61,806 nucleotides of DNA from Deltaproteobacteria bacterium (GTDB taxonomy: Bacteria > Desulfobacterota > DSM-4660 > Desulfatiglandales > HGW-15), in assembly GCA_020060215.1 (NCBI GenBank), contig JAGVAP010000044.1, positions 1-61,806 on the forward strand, written 5' to 3'. A program made the position numbers and the translations under genes. Below, piece by piece: positions 8,944-18,454 of this stretch (positions are counted from its first letter, which is position 1; each line of letters opens with the position of its first letter). Under the pieces are notes generated by a model, which was given only the letters and a program-made list of their open reading frames with translations, had not been told where the DNA came from and made no database searches.

Positions 8944-9125
8944 ATGCCCCGTCGAGCTCGCATAGATGCCCCAGGGGCGTTCCACCATGTGATGATCCGG
9001 GGGATCGAAGGAAAGACGACAAGGATCGGGAGATATTCACCGTGGCACATATCTCAAAGGAGTTGGGGATCACCCCCTCCGCCGTAAGCAGGGCTGTTTC
9101 GCGCGCGCAAGAGGCGGATAGAAAC
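8944..9125 (+). pseudogene. RAYT (REP-associated tyrosine transposase) remnant with internal deletion
   Basis: From ATG 8944 the frame reads MPRRARIDAPGAFHHVMIRG, the diagnostic N-terminus of Y1/TnpA_REP transposases. It then loses similarity and stops at 9087. In the next frame, about 9045-9125, the typical C-terminal helix-turn-helix SKELGITPSAVSRAVSRAQE appears. So the catalytic centre, normally about 200 residues, is gone and the two ends are joined out of frame. Two direct copies of GACATTCTCG lie just upstream (8895-8904 and 8912-8921). The rest of the 8891-9350 gap shows no gene. Confidence 0.8.
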
Positions 9126-9350
9126 GGCAGTTTCGGTGTCCCCCCTTTTCAAATGAATTGCGCCATTCAGGAAAATTCTGTGGTATCATGGGAATCGTAC
9201 CGGACGACGCAGGCGCAGCACGATCCCGCGGGGAGATCATGAGAATCCGCTTTTCAAAGGCAGGCCAAGCGACGTATGAGACTGGATGATATTAGAGAGA
9301 GCGATGTCCAAGAGGTTCTTAAATCATCGGGATGACGGATGGAGTCGGGA

Positions 9351-10271
9351 ATGAAAAAGCGGAACGTCTTGCGTGATCCGAAGTCATGGATCGAAGGGGT
9401 GATCGGGGACTTCATCGACGGCTCCCCCTTGAACAGCATGCGGAACGAGGCAGGGGACAATGCCTGGGAGGATGCGCTGGTGGGTTTCGCGTCCGGCGCC
9501 GACCCCATCTGGCAGCAGTACAAGGAGTATGTCGGCCCGTTCCACTGGACGCCTTGGGAAGTCTACAGCCAGCACTTCCCCAAGGAGCCGGCCGTCCCCG
9601 GGGAGTTGACCGTCATCTCGTGGGTCCTGCCCCAGCGAGAGATGGTCCGAAAGGCCAACCGGCGGTCCAAGAGGTTCCCCTCCGAGGAATGGGCCCGGAT
9701 CAGGGTCTACGGGGAGGAGTTCAACGCCGCCTTGCGACGTCACGTGGCCCGGAGTCTGACCGACGCCGGACACGCGGCCATCGCCCCGATGCTGGCCCCC
9801 AACTGGACCATCGTCATGTCGCAGCGCTTCTCTTACGCCTCCTCGTGGTCTGAGCGCCATGCCGCCCATGCCGCCGGCCTCGGGACCTTCGGGCTGTGCG
9901 ACGGTCTCATCACCGCCAGAGGCAAAGCCATGCGCACGGGATCGGTCGTCGCCAGGATATCCCTCCAACCGACCCCGCGCCCCTACGCCGACCACCGGGC
10001 CTACTGTCTCTTCTTTGCCGAAGGCACCTGCGGGAAATGCATGGAGCGCTGCCCGGCCGGTGCGATCACGAAGGCCGGCCACAACAAACAGAAGTGTCGT
10101 GAGCATCTGGTCCGATCGCGGGAGTATGTGAAGAAGGCGCACCGGTTCGAGGGGTACGGCTGCGGGTTGTGCCAGGTGGGCGTCCCCTGCGAGGCGTCCA
10201 TACCCGTCAAGGCCGCCCGCGAGGCCCTGGAGCGCGGTATGTTGCCGCCCCCGCCGCCGCCCTTGGCCTGA
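9351..10271 (+). CDS. QueG-like double-cluster iron-sulfur protein
   Basis: A 306-residue protein related to the epoxyqueuosine reductase/reductive dehalogenase ferredoxin module. The segment HAAHAAGLGTFGLCDGLIT matches the QueG core, and ...CGKCMERCPAGAI plus an upstream YC give one [4Fe-4S] site. The second site is CGLCQVGVPCE, with five residues between its last two Cys where the standard is three and then Pro; I recall this variant in other anaerobes. ATG 9351 is favoured by a GGAG 6 nt upstream; ATG 9339 is the alternative. The C-terminus is a proline run (PPPPPPLA). Its stop abuts the convergent glyA stop with no gap. Probably not the housekeeping QueG. Confidence 0.72.
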   Translation: MKKRNVLRDPKSWIEGVIGDFIDGSPLNSMRNEAGDNAWEDALVGFASGADPIWQQYKEYVGPFHWTPWEVYSQHFPKEPAVPGELTVISWVLPQREMVRKANRRSKRFPSEEWARIRVYGEEFNAALRRHVARSLTDAGHAAIAPMLAPNWTIVMSQRFSYASSWSERHAAHAAGLGTFGLCDGLITARGKAMRTGSVVARISLQPTPRPYADHRAYCLFFAEGTCGKCMERCPAGAITKAGHNKQKCREHLVRSREYVKKAHRFEGYGCGLCQVGVPCEASIPVKAAREALERGMLPPPPPPLA

Positions 10272-11558
10272 TTACTCGGAGTGCATGTACCGAGGTTCCG
10301 TCTTGTTCGGGATGATGAAGTGGTCCGGGACGGGAAACTCCGAGCACAGCAACAGGGCCTTCTTGCTGATCTCCTCGATCACGGATTCGTTCTCGATGTT
10401 CTCCGCCACCCTGCTGATGAATCCCGCGATGATCGCCATCTCTGCCTCGCGCATGCCGCGTGTGGTGACCGAGGGCGTGCCGATCCTCAAGCCGCTCGGG
10501 TTGAAAGGGGGGGCGGTATCCCCGGGGATGGTGTTGTAGTTCGTCACGATGCCTGCCCGATCCAACGCCTTCGAAAGCCTCTTCCCCGGGATGTTCTTGT
10601 TGCGGAGGTCGATCAGGATCAGGTGATTGTCCGTCCCGCCCGAAACCAGGTTGAAACCGCGCTCCATGAGCCTTTCGGCCAATGCCTTGGCGTTGGCCAC
10701 GATCTGTCTGGCATAGGCCAGGAATTCGCGGGTGTTGGCCTCTGCCAGGGCCACCGCGATCCCCGTAATGGTGTGCATGTGCGGCCCGCCCTGGAGTCCG
10801 GGGAAAACGGCCCGGTCCACCTTCTCCGCATGTTCCGCCCTGCAGAGCAGCAGGCCGCCCCTGGGACCGCGAAGGGTCTTGTGCGTCGTGGTGGAGACGA
10901 TATCGGCAAAGGGTACCGGGCTCTTGTGACAGCCTGCCACGACCAGGCCGGAGACGTGGGCGATGTCGCTGATGTGGAATGCGCCGACCTCCCTGGCAAT
11001 CCGACCGAAGATCTCGAAGTCGATCTCCCGCGGATAGGCGGTCGCACCCGAGATGATGACCCTGGGCCGATGCTTCTTGGCGACCTCCTCGATCCGATGG
11101 TAATCGAATCGGCCCGTCACTGGATCGACGGAATACTGGACGCTCTTGAAAAACTTGCTTGTGGCGCTCACGTTCCAGCCGTGGGTCAGATGCCCCCCTT
11201 CGGTCAGCTTCAGGCCCATGATCGTTGCCCCCGGCTCCACCAGCGCGTTGTACGCGGCAAGGTTGGCCACCGATCCCGAATAGGGCTGCACATTGGCATG
11301 ATCGGCGCCGAACAGGGACTTGGCCCTCTCGATCGCCAGGGTCTCGATCAGGTCGGTCACCTGCTGCCCTTCATAATACCGCCTGTTCGGGTAGCCTTCC
11401 GAGTACTTGTTGGTCAGGCAGCTCCCGGTGGCCATCATGACCGCCATGGATACATAGTTCTCTGACGGTATCAGACGGATCTTCCCGCTCTGCCTCACTT
11501 CTTCCTGTCTCACCAGCTCACAGACCTGCGGGTCGTAGAGCTCCAGCGCCGTGGCCAT
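10272..11558 (-). CDS. glyA: Serine hydroxymethyltransferase
   Basis: A 428-residue PLP enzyme that interconverts serine and glycine with tetrahydrofolate. Visible marks are LIPSENYVS near the N-terminus, NKYSEGYPNRRYYEGQ, YSGSVANLAAYNAL, the PLP lysine in STTTHKTLRGPRGG (about residue 228) and GLRIGTPSVTTRGM. Start 11558 has GGGAGAGG upstream and matches the family; a longer upstream reading would run through the promoter region. It is monocistronic here. The C-terminal tail (VPDHFIIPNKTEPRY) differs from the common bacterial enzyme, so this may be a divergent or second copy. Confidence 0.96.
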   Translation of the reverse strand: MATALELYDPQVCELVRQEEVRQSGKIRLIPSENYVSMAVMMATGSCLTNKYSEGYPNRRYYEGQQVTDLIETLAIERAKSLFGADHANVQPYSGSVANLAAYNALVEPGATIMGLKLTEGGHLTHGWNVSATSKFFKSVQYSVDPVTGRFDYHRIEEVAKKHRPRVIISGATAYPREIDFEIFGRIAREVGAFHISDIAHVSGLVVAGCHKSPVPFADIVSTTTHKTLRGPRGGLLLCRAEHAEKVDRAVFPGLQGGPHMHTITGIAVALAEANTREFLAYARQIVANAKALAERLMERGFNLVSGGTDNHLILIDLRNKNIPGKRLSKALDRAGIVTNYNTIPGDTAPPFNPSGLRIGTPSVTTRGMREAEMAIIAGFISRVAENIENESVIEEISKKALLLCSEFPVPDHFIIPNKTEPRYMHSE

Positions 11559-11621
11559 GGTACCTCTCCCTTCATGCCTGGGGTATGTTCGAACAACGAT
11601 TCGGGTCTGCGGAAAAAAAGC

Positions 11622-11650
11622 AGTATAACACAAGTTCCCCCAATCGATAA
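11622..11650 (-). promoter_or_regulatory. Candidate glyA promoter
   Basis: On the minus strand TATACT lies at 11627-11622 with a weak -35, TTATCG, at 11650-11645 (17-nt spacer). A transcript would start about 55 nt upstream of the glyA ATG. Nothing else in the 236-bp glyA/RND gap looks like a gene. Confidence 0.4.
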
Positions 11651-11794
11651 GCAGCGGTTTAGAGCCGCGTGGGGCTGATCTCCTTCAGGGGCCGCCCCTC
11701 ACTGTCAGGCGTGAATGCAAGAGACGAGTTTAAAGGGGTCACAAAGATGGGACCCTCCCCCGCATCAACTCAATGGTTTCAAAGAGCTAAGGTG

Positions 11795-14700
11795 TTACGA
11801 AACTCCTGATGCGTCGGAAGGTTTCTCGTCTCTTTCTCCGCCGCCTTTCTTTCTTTTTCTCCACTCCGACAGCCGGACCGTCGTCACATAGAAGACCGGC
11901 ACAAAAAGGACGGCAAGCAGGGTGGAGGCGAGCATGCCGCCGACGACCGCCGTCCCGAGGGCCTGGCGGCTGGCGGCTCCGGCCCCTCTGGCGACAACCA
12001 GCGGAACCACGCCCAGAATAAATGCGAAAGAGGTCATCAGGATGGGGCGGAAGCGCCGGCGGGAAGCCTCCACCGCCGCTTCCAGAACCGGTTTCCCCTG
12101 GGCACGCAGCTCCCTGCCGTATTCCACGATCAAAATGGCGTTCTTGCTGGCAAGCGCAATGAGCAGCACGATGCCGATCTGCGTATAGATGTTGTTGTCG
12201 AATCCGCGGGCCGCGAGCGCGACCCAGGTTCCCAGGAGAGCGATGGGGACCACGAGGATGACGGCGGCCGGGTCGGTCCAGCTCTCGTATTGAGCTGCGA
12301 GAACCATGAAGACGAGCAGGGTCGAGAAGAAGAATACGAGCAGGGACTGATGACCGACCAGCTTCTCCTGGAAGGACATCCCCGTCCATTCGTATCCGAG
12401 GTCGGCGGATCGCTTCGGTTCGGCCATCTGTTCCATCAGTTTGAGGGCCTGGCCCGAGCTGAAGCCGGGCGAGGCCCTTCCGATGATGGGGGCCGAGGGG
12501 TAGAGGTTGTAGAGCGTGATCAGCGCGGGGCCTGTGGTGAGCTCCAGATTTGTCATGGTGCCGAGTGGAACCATCTTGCCTTCCCGGTTGCGGGCATGGA
12601 GCCTCAGGATATCGTCGGCTTCCAGCCGGTACCCGTGATCCGCCTGGACCCGCACCTGGTACGTTCGACCGAACTTGTTGAACTGGTTCACATAGACCGA
12701 CCCAAGGTAGGCCTGGAGGGTCCTGAAAACATCGCCCACAGGCACTCCAAGCGACTCCGCCTTGATGCGGTCCACGTCCGCCTTCAGCTGCGGCACTCCG
12801 GCCCTGAATGAACTGGAGAGCCCCGCGATTCCGGACTGGGTTGAACCGTCCTGGATCATCTCATGAACGGTCTGCCCCAACCTCTGGAAGTCAAACCCTC
12901 GACCCTTGACCTGTACCTGCATCTGGAAACCGCCCGACACCCCCAGACCCTGGATGGCGGGCGGGATGACGGCAAAGACCACGGCATCCTGTATGGAGGC
13001 GAGTCGCTTGCGAAGCCCTGCAAGGAGCGCGGCCTGGTTCAATCCGGCCTTGTGGCGCTTCTCGTAATCCTCGTAGATGACGAAGTTCATCGAGGCATTG
13101 GCCAGGGGGGCACGCCCGTCCAGCAGCGACAACCCGCCCAGCGTGACCCAGTGCGCGATCCCAGGCGTGTTCCCCAGGATGGCGTTCACCTTTCGCCCCA
13201 CCTCCTTGGTGCGCTCGAGCGAGGCGGCATCCGGCAGCTGAACGCCCACGATCGCATAGCCCTGGTCCTCATCGGGCAGGAGGCCCGTGGGCAGCGACAG
13301 AAACCCCCACCCGGTAAAGACCAGGAGGCAGACAAAGAACAACAGGACCGGCAGGGAGTGCCGGACCAGCCACCCCACGAGACCGGCATAGGCTCCCTCG
13401 CAGCGGTCATAGACGAAGTTGAACAATCTGTAAAAAGGATTGACCCTCCGGGATCGGGTGCGGAGATAGACGGCGCACTGGGCAGGTTTCAGGGTCAGGG
13501 CATTGAGGGCGCTGATGACCGCAGTGGAGGCGATGACCAGCGCGAACTGGCGGTAGATCTGCCCCGTGATCCCGGGCAAGAAGGCGGCCGGGATGAATAC
13601 GGCCATCAGCACGAGAGTGATCCCCAGGATCGGACCGAACAACTCGCCCATGGCCTTGACGGTGGCCTCCTTGGGAGTCAACCCCTGCTCGATCCCGTGG
13701 GCCGCCCCTTCCACGATGACGATGGCGTCGTCCACCACGATCCCTATGGCGAGCACAACGGCGAACAGGGTGACCATGTTCACCGTGAATCCCAGGGCGG
13801 CCATGGCGATGAATGCGCCGATGATGGTCACCGGAACCGTGGTGGCCGGGACCAGGGTGGCCCGCCAGTCCTGGAGAAAGATCATGATCACGAGCAGCAC
13901 GAGAACGGCGGCCTCGTAGAGGGTTCTGTACACCTCCCGGATGGACTCCTCGGTGAACTTGGTCGTGTCGACGGCGATGTGGTATTGCACCCCCTCCGGG
14001 AAGGTCTTGCTGAGCGCCGCCATCGTCTCGGCCACCTCTTTTGCAACCGTGAGGGCGTTGGCGCCCGGCAGCTGGTAGATGGCGATCCCCGCCGAGGGTT
14101 TCCCGTCATACTCACAATAATGGCCGTACGTCTGCGCGCCCATCTCCACGCGGGCGATATCTTTGATCCGGATGATGCGGCCGCCCTGACCGGGCTGGAT
14201 CTTGACCATGATCTCTTCAAACTGCGCCGCCTCCTCCAGCCGGCCGAGCACGTTCAGGGTATACTGGAACTCCTGCGTGGGCGGGGTCGGCGGCATGCCG
14301 AGCTGACCGGCAGGCACCTGGATGTTCTGCTGCTGGATCGCGCTGATCACCTCGGCGGTGGTGATATGGTGGGTCTTCAAGGCCTGCGGGTTCAGCCAGA
14401 CGCGCATGCTGTACTCACCGGCCCCGACGATGTTCACATTCCCCACGCCCGGCACACGGGCGAGGACATCCTGGATATGGATGGTCGCGAAGTTGCTGAG
14501 GTAGAGGTGGTCGTAGCGTCTGTCAGGAGAAGTGAGGGTGATCACCTGCAGGATGGCGGTGGACACCTTTTTGGTGACGACCCCCTGGCTCTGCACCTCC
14601 GGAGGCAACGATGGGAGGGCGATCGCCACGCGGTTCTGGACCAGCACCTGCGCAAGGTTCAGATCCGTGCCGACCTTGAAGGTGACGATGAGGCTGTAAG

Positions 14701-14962
14701 TGCCGTCACTGGCGCTGGAGGACTGCATGTAGAGCATGTCTTCCACGCCGTTCACCTGCTGCTCGATGGGAAGGGCGACCGTTTCGGCCACGGTCTTGGC
14801 GCTTGCACCGGGGTAGCTGGTCGTCACCTGAACGGTCGGCGGCGTGATGTCGGGGTACTGGGAAACCGGAAGCTTCAGCAGGGCGACGACGCCCAGGATG
14901 ATCGTGAGGATGGCGATGACATTGGCCAGGATGGGTCGTTCGATGAAAAACCGGGAGAACAT
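11795..14962 (-). CDS. RND efflux pump inner-membrane transporter (AcrB/MexB type, HAE1)
   Basis: A 1055-residue proton-driven pump that begins MFSRFFIERPILANVIAI, as AcrB-type pumps do. It has 12 membrane spans in two halves, with large periplasmic loops after TM1 and TM7. The proton-relay acids are in GIVVDDAIVIVE and the relay lysine is in ALASKNAILIVE. The start at 14962 is 13 bp after the adaptor stop. It is the third gene of an outer-membrane factor-adaptor-pump operon; adaptor-pump-channel is the commoner order. Typical substrates are hydrophobic or phenolic toxicants; specificity cannot be read here. Confidence 0.95.
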   Translation of the reverse strand: MFSRFFIERPILANVIAILTIILGVVALLKLPVSQYPDITPPTVQVTTSYPGASAKTVAETVALPIEQQVNGVEDMLYMQSSSASDGTYSLIVTFKVGTDLNLAQVLVQNRVAIALPSLPPEVQSQGVVTKKVSTAILQVITLTSPDRRYDHLYLSNFATIHIQDVLARVPGVGNVNIVGAGEYSMRVWLNPQALKTHHITTAEVISAIQQQNIQVPAGQLGMPPTPPTQEFQYTLNVLGRLEEAAQFEEIMVKIQPGQGGRIIRIKDIARVEMGAQTYGHYCEYDGKPSAGIAIYQLPGANALTVAKEVAETMAALSKTFPEGVQYHIAVDTTKFTEESIREVYRTLYEAAVLVLLVIMIFLQDWRATLVPATTVPVTIIGAFIAMAALGFTVNMVTLFAVVLAIGIVVDDAIVIVEGAAHGIEQGLTPKEATVKAMGELFGPILGITLVLMAVFIPAAFLPGITGQIYRQFALVIASTAVISALNALTLKPAQCAVYLRTRSRRVNPFYRLFNFVYDRCEGAYAGLVGWLVRHSLPVLLFFVCLLVFTGWGFLSLPTGLLPDEDQGYAIVGVQLPDAASLERTKEVGRKVNAILGNTPGIAHWVTLGGLSLLDGRAPLANASMNFVIYEDYEKRHKAGLNQAALLAGLRKRLASIQDAVVFAVIPPAIQGLGVSGGFQMQVQVKGRGFDFQRLGQTVHEMIQDGSTQSGIAGLSSSFRAGVPQLKADVDRIKAESLGVPVGDVFRTLQAYLGSVYVNQFNKFGRTYQVRVQADHGYRLEADDILRLHARNREGKMVPLGTMTNLELTTGPALITLYNLYPSAPIIGRASPGFSSGQALKLMEQMAEPKRSADLGYEWTGMSFQEKLVGHQSLLVFFFSTLLVFMVLAAQYESWTDPAAVILVVPIALLGTWVALAARGFDNNIYTQIGIVLLIALASKNAILIVEYGRELRAQGKPVLEAAVEASRRRFRPILMTSFAFILGVVPLVVARGAGAASRQALGTAVVGGMLASTLLAVLFVPVFYVTTVRLSEWRKRKKGGGERDEKPSDASGVS

Positions 14963-14975
14963 GGATTTCCCTTCT

Positions 14976-16172
14976 TTAAGGCCTGCCTGGGGAAGAGCGC
15001 CCGGCAGGGGCTGCAGCCCCCGGCTTGACAGGCGTGACCTTGGAGCCGGGTCTTGCACGCTGAATGCCGTTCAGGACGACCCATTCATCGCCCTTGAGCC
15101 CTTCCTCGATCACGCGCAGCCCGTCCACCAGCTCGCCCACTTTGACGGCTCGATGCTCGACCAGGTTCCGGTCGTTCACCACCAGCACGTAGCGGCCGCC
15201 TTGATCGGCCCCTAACGCGCGCTCCGACAGGACAACGGCATCCTCCCTGGACCGGACCGGTATGCGAAGCCGCACGAACATGCCGGGCATCAACCGGGGA
15301 ACACCACCCGAAACCGGATTGTCGAAAACCGCGCGGATCAGGAGGGTGCCTGTCCCCGCATCGAGAGCGGTCGCCGAGAAATCGAGCTGCCCCTCGACGG
15401 GATAGCCGTCCTCACCCTCCGTGCCGAGATGGATCGGGGCCTTGTAGGTCAATCCGGGGTTTCGACCTTGCTTCCGGCCGTTGATGCGGAACAAGTCACG
15501 CTCGCTCAGGGCGAAATAGGCATTGATCGGGCTCAGCCGGCTGATCGTGGCCAGCAACGTTTTCTCCCCGGCGCCTACGAGGTTCCCCGGGTCTTTCAGC
15601 CGCCGGTCGATGCGGCCGTCAAAGGGGGCCAGGATGCGCGTATAGCCGAGGTTGAGATCGGCCAGTTCCGCGTTGGCCCTGGCTTCCTCAAGGCTCGCCG
15701 CAGCACCATCCAGCTGCGCCCTCCATTTCTCCACCTCGGACTGTGCGGTTGCGTTTTCCCTGAGCAGCAGCAGCTGTCGCTGATGCTCCTGCCGGGCGCG
15801 AAGGAGCATCGCCTCTGCGGCGTTCACACCGGCCCTGGCCAGCTTGACCTTGGCCTCGTAAGGTTTGGGCTCGATGACGAAGAGCAGGTCCCCTTTCCTG
15901 ACCTGGTCCCCGTCATTGAAGTGAACACTGACCAGGAATCCTTCCACCCGGGCGCGGAGATCCGCGGTCTCGGCGGCCTGCGTGTTGCCGGTGACCAACA
16001 GGTAATCGGTCACCGCCCGTCTTTGGGGGTTCCCTACGGTCACCTCCGGCGGCGGCGGCGGGACGTACTTGTTCTTATTCTCTCCGCAGCCCCCGGCCAT
16101 GAAAAGAAGAACACACACGGGTGTGACTGCCCGCATGAGGATACCCGATGCGCTCTGGCCAAATCGAATCAT
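14976..16172 (-). CDS. RND efflux periplasmic adaptor (membrane fusion protein), lipoprotein
   Basis: A 398-residue AcrA/MexA-type adaptor. The N-terminal signal ends in a lipobox (FMAGGC, Cys about 29). Then come a lipoyl-like domain around residues 60-95 (RVEGFLVSVHFNDGDQVRKGDLLF), an alpha-helical hairpin (about 98-160), the second lipoyl half (LGYTRILAPFDGRID) and beta-barrel and membrane-proximal domains. It starts 12 bp after the outer-membrane-factor stop, so the three genes form one operon. Confidence 0.94.
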   Translation of the reverse strand: MIRFGQSASGILMRAVTPVCVLLFMAGGCGENKNKYVPPPPPEVTVGNPQRRAVTDYLLVTGNTQAAETADLRARVEGFLVSVHFNDGDQVRKGDLLFVIEPKPYEAKVKLARAGVNAAEAMLLRARQEHQRQLLLLRENATAQSEVEKWRAQLDGAAASLEEARANAELADLNLGYTRILAPFDGRIDRRLKDPGNLVGAGEKTLLATISRLSPINAYFALSERDLFRINGRKQGRNPGLTYKAPIHLGTEGEDGYPVEGQLDFSATALDAGTGTLLIRAVFDNPVSGGVPRLMPGMFVRLRIPVRSREDAVVLSERALGADQGGRYVLVVNDRNLVEHRAVKVGELVDGLRVIEEGLKGDEWVVLNGIQRARPGSKVTPVKPGAAAPAGRSSPGRP

Positions 16173-16184
16173 CCCAGACCTCTC

Positions 16185-17834
16185 CTACCAGTCCACCGCG
16201 GGGAGGAGACCATCCCGCGCTCCGGCCGTGGGCGGCTCCAAGCTCGCCGGGTTCAGAAGGTTGCCCCAATCGGTTCGCGTCCGCATCGCATCCCTGACTT
16301 CGGCCGGAACCATCTCGCGTGCCTCGCGGACTTCCCAGCCGCCCCCCAGTGCGCGGTATAGGGCCACCAGCCCCTGCGGGACCTCGGCCCGGCCAAGGGC
16401 GAGTGCATCCTGCTGGCTCAGCAGCGCCTGCTGCGCCGTGAGCACCGTCGTGTAGTCCGTGCCGCCTTCCCGGTACTGGACGAGCGCAAGCTCGGCCGAC
16501 CGGCCGGCGGCCTCAGCGGCATCGGAAAGGGCGACGAGCCTCTCCTGCGCCTTCAGGAAGGCGACGATCGCGTCCTCCACCTCCTGCTGCGCCTTGAGCA
16601 CGGCGTTCTGGTAGTCGACGACCAGGGCTTGAAAACGGGCATCCTGGACCCGCACCCGGTTGGTGATCTGTCCGTAGTTGAAGATATTCCACTGGAAAAA
16701 GGGTCCCAGAACGGCGGACCTGCCGCCCCAGGAGATCAGGTCGCCGAGCCTGAAGTCGCCCGCATCGCTGGCGAGCCACCCCAAGCTTCCGTTCAGGGAA
16801 AACATGGGGTAGAGATCGGCTTTGGCCACACCGATCCGGGCACTCTGCGCCGCAGCCTGCATCTGCGCGTGGCGGATATCGGGTCGCCTGCGAAGCAGAT
16901 CGGCGGGGATGCCCACCGCGACCCGGCGAGGGGCGATCGGAATTCCCGACCCGATCTCCAGCAGGGGGATCACTTGCCCGGGGGGCAGACCCAGCAGGAT
17001 ACTCATCGCGTTCCTGGCCTGCCGGATGCCTGCTTCCAGTTGGGGGATGGCCGCTTCCGTGCTGCGCATCTGGGCGGTGGCCTGTTGCACGTCCCGTTCA
17101 CTGGTCGCACCCCCACGATAGCGCGCACGGGCGATCCTCAGGCTTTCCTGCTGAATCGAAAGGTTGCCCCGTGCGATCCGGATTCGTTCTTCGTAGGCGC
17201 GGATGAGAACATAGGTCCCGGCCACATCGGCGGTCAGACTGACCAGCGCGTCATCGTAGGCCGCAATGGATCCCAGAAACTCCGCATCCGCGGATTCCAC
17301 GGCGCGCCGGAACCTGCCCCAGAAATCGGTCTCCCACCCGATCCGAAGACCAGTCTGCGCCTGCAGGGTTTCGTAATCGAACCCGCGACTCAGGTGGGGC
17401 TGAGGGGCGGTTGGCGCGAATTCACTCAAACGGTTGTAGGTCGCCGACCCGAAGAGCTGCTGCGCCTGCGGGTATTGCTCCCCCAGCGCGATTGCGAGCC
17501 GGGCTCGCGCCTCCAGAACCCGGAGGCCGGCGATGAGGAGGCGGGGGTTCTGTGACCTGGCCGTCGCGATGAGATCATGGAGGACCGGATCGTGAAAGGC
17601 CTTCCACCACTCCCCGTCATCAGCGCCGCCCGATCCGAGGCGCGGATCCGCGGCTTCGATCCATTGATCGGCGAGCTTGGCTTCGGGGGGCGCGAAGTCA
17701 GGGCCTACCTTGGTGCATCCGGCGGAGAGCACAAAAAGGGCGAGGAGGTACACCCAGCGAGGCGAGGATAAGACAAAAGAGGCGGTTTTGCGCAGGGCGA
17801 GCACGTGTTCGATCGTTACCAGAAGCTGTGACAT
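16185..17834 (-). CDS. Outer-membrane efflux channel lipoprotein (OprM/NodT family)
   Basis: A 549-residue TolC-superfamily channel. The leader ends in LSAGC, so it is lipidated, followed by KVGPDFAPPEA, the usual OprM start. Two repeats of long helices follow, with GWETDFWGRFRRAVESADAE and VPADLLRRRPDIRHAQ-like (IPADLLRRRPDIR) signatures. ATG 17834 was chosen because it precedes the basic stretch and hydrophobic leader; upstream in-frame ATGs would add an unlikely extension. It is first in the efflux operon, behind a candidate promoter at 17914-17943. Confidence 0.92.
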   Translation of the reverse strand: MSQLLVTIEHVLALRKTASFVLSSPRWVYLLALFVLSAGCTKVGPDFAPPEAKLADQWIEAADPRLGSGGADDGEWWKAFHDPVLHDLIATARSQNPRLLIAGLRVLEARARLAIALGEQYPQAQQLFGSATYNRLSEFAPTAPQPHLSRGFDYETLQAQTGLRIGWETDFWGRFRRAVESADAEFLGSIAAYDDALVSLTADVAGTYVLIRAYEERIRIARGNLSIQQESLRIARARYRGGATSERDVQQATAQMRSTEAAIPQLEAGIRQARNAMSILLGLPPGQVIPLLEIGSGIPIAPRRVAVGIPADLLRRRPDIRHAQMQAAAQSARIGVAKADLYPMFSLNGSLGWLASDAGDFRLGDLISWGGRSAVLGPFFQWNIFNYGQITNRVRVQDARFQALVVDYQNAVLKAQQEVEDAIVAFLKAQERLVALSDAAEAAGRSAELALVQYREGGTDYTTVLTAQQALLSQQDALALGRAEVPQGLVALYRALGGGWEVREAREMVPAEVRDAMRTRTDWGNLLNPASLEPPTAGARDGLLPAVDW

Positions 17835-17913
17835 GACCCGGTCGGCGGCCGACCGGTGAATTCTGCACGAAAGACCAAAGCGGAAGAACGGTCTCCCCCC
17901 CAAAGGGTGGGTT

Positions 17914-17943
17914 ATCATGCCCCCTTTTGCTTCATCTTGTCAA
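17914..17943 (-). promoter_or_regulatory. Candidate promoter of the RND efflux operon
   Basis: Minus-strand TTGACA (17943-17938), an 18-nt spacer and CATGAT (17919-17914). The predicted start is about 70 nt upstream of the outer-membrane-factor ATG. Confidence 0.5.
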
Positions 17944-18001
17944 GCAGGGGCTGCCGGTAAGGCGGACCGGTGGAACGCTCGAACCCGAGCTCGAACCGAG
18001 C

Positions 18002-18031
18002 TTGACACGAGAGAGACGAATCCTCTACACT
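18002..18031 (+). promoter_or_regulatory. Candidate promoter of the amidohydrolase-TTT operon
   Basis: TTGACA at 18002-18007, an 18-nt spacer and TACACT at 18026-18031 on the plus strand. The leader to the first gene would be about 415 nt. The rest of the 620-bp gap 17835-18454 contains no convincing gene; the in-frame reading upstream of 18455 has no ribosome site. Confidence 0.4.
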
Positions 18032-18454
18032 ACTCTCCGCCGAAAGACCTTGTCACCACCACAATCACCACTCACCTCAGGTCTTGGCAGGATCGGGACC
18101 TTCACGGCGCCGAGGGCGCGGGATGGGGGATGCGTATCCCTGGTTATGTTCCATATTCAATGACCCCCGCGATGGAGAGCTGGGGGGGTGACCCCGGCCG
18201 ATACCGACACGCTGTCCGAGGAATCGAACCTGATCAGGATACACACGCGTCTGGAACCGGAGATCCGGATTGATGTTCGGCGATGAACGGGCCATAACCC
18301 TTCTACCTGGGTTTACGGCGGACGTGGACCTGTACCGCAGGGGGGTGACCCGGTGATCCAGCCCGTCAGGAAGGGGTTCGCTGACTGCACGGCCGTACCA
18401 TGGAAACAGATGGCTGAACCGCTGGAGAAAGAAGGCATAAGGAGGGAAAAGGAA

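Noticed and set aside
12863..15028. 721-codon plus-strand frame opposite the RND pump
   Set aside because: Low-complexity, charged antisense reading of a strongly conserved pump gene.
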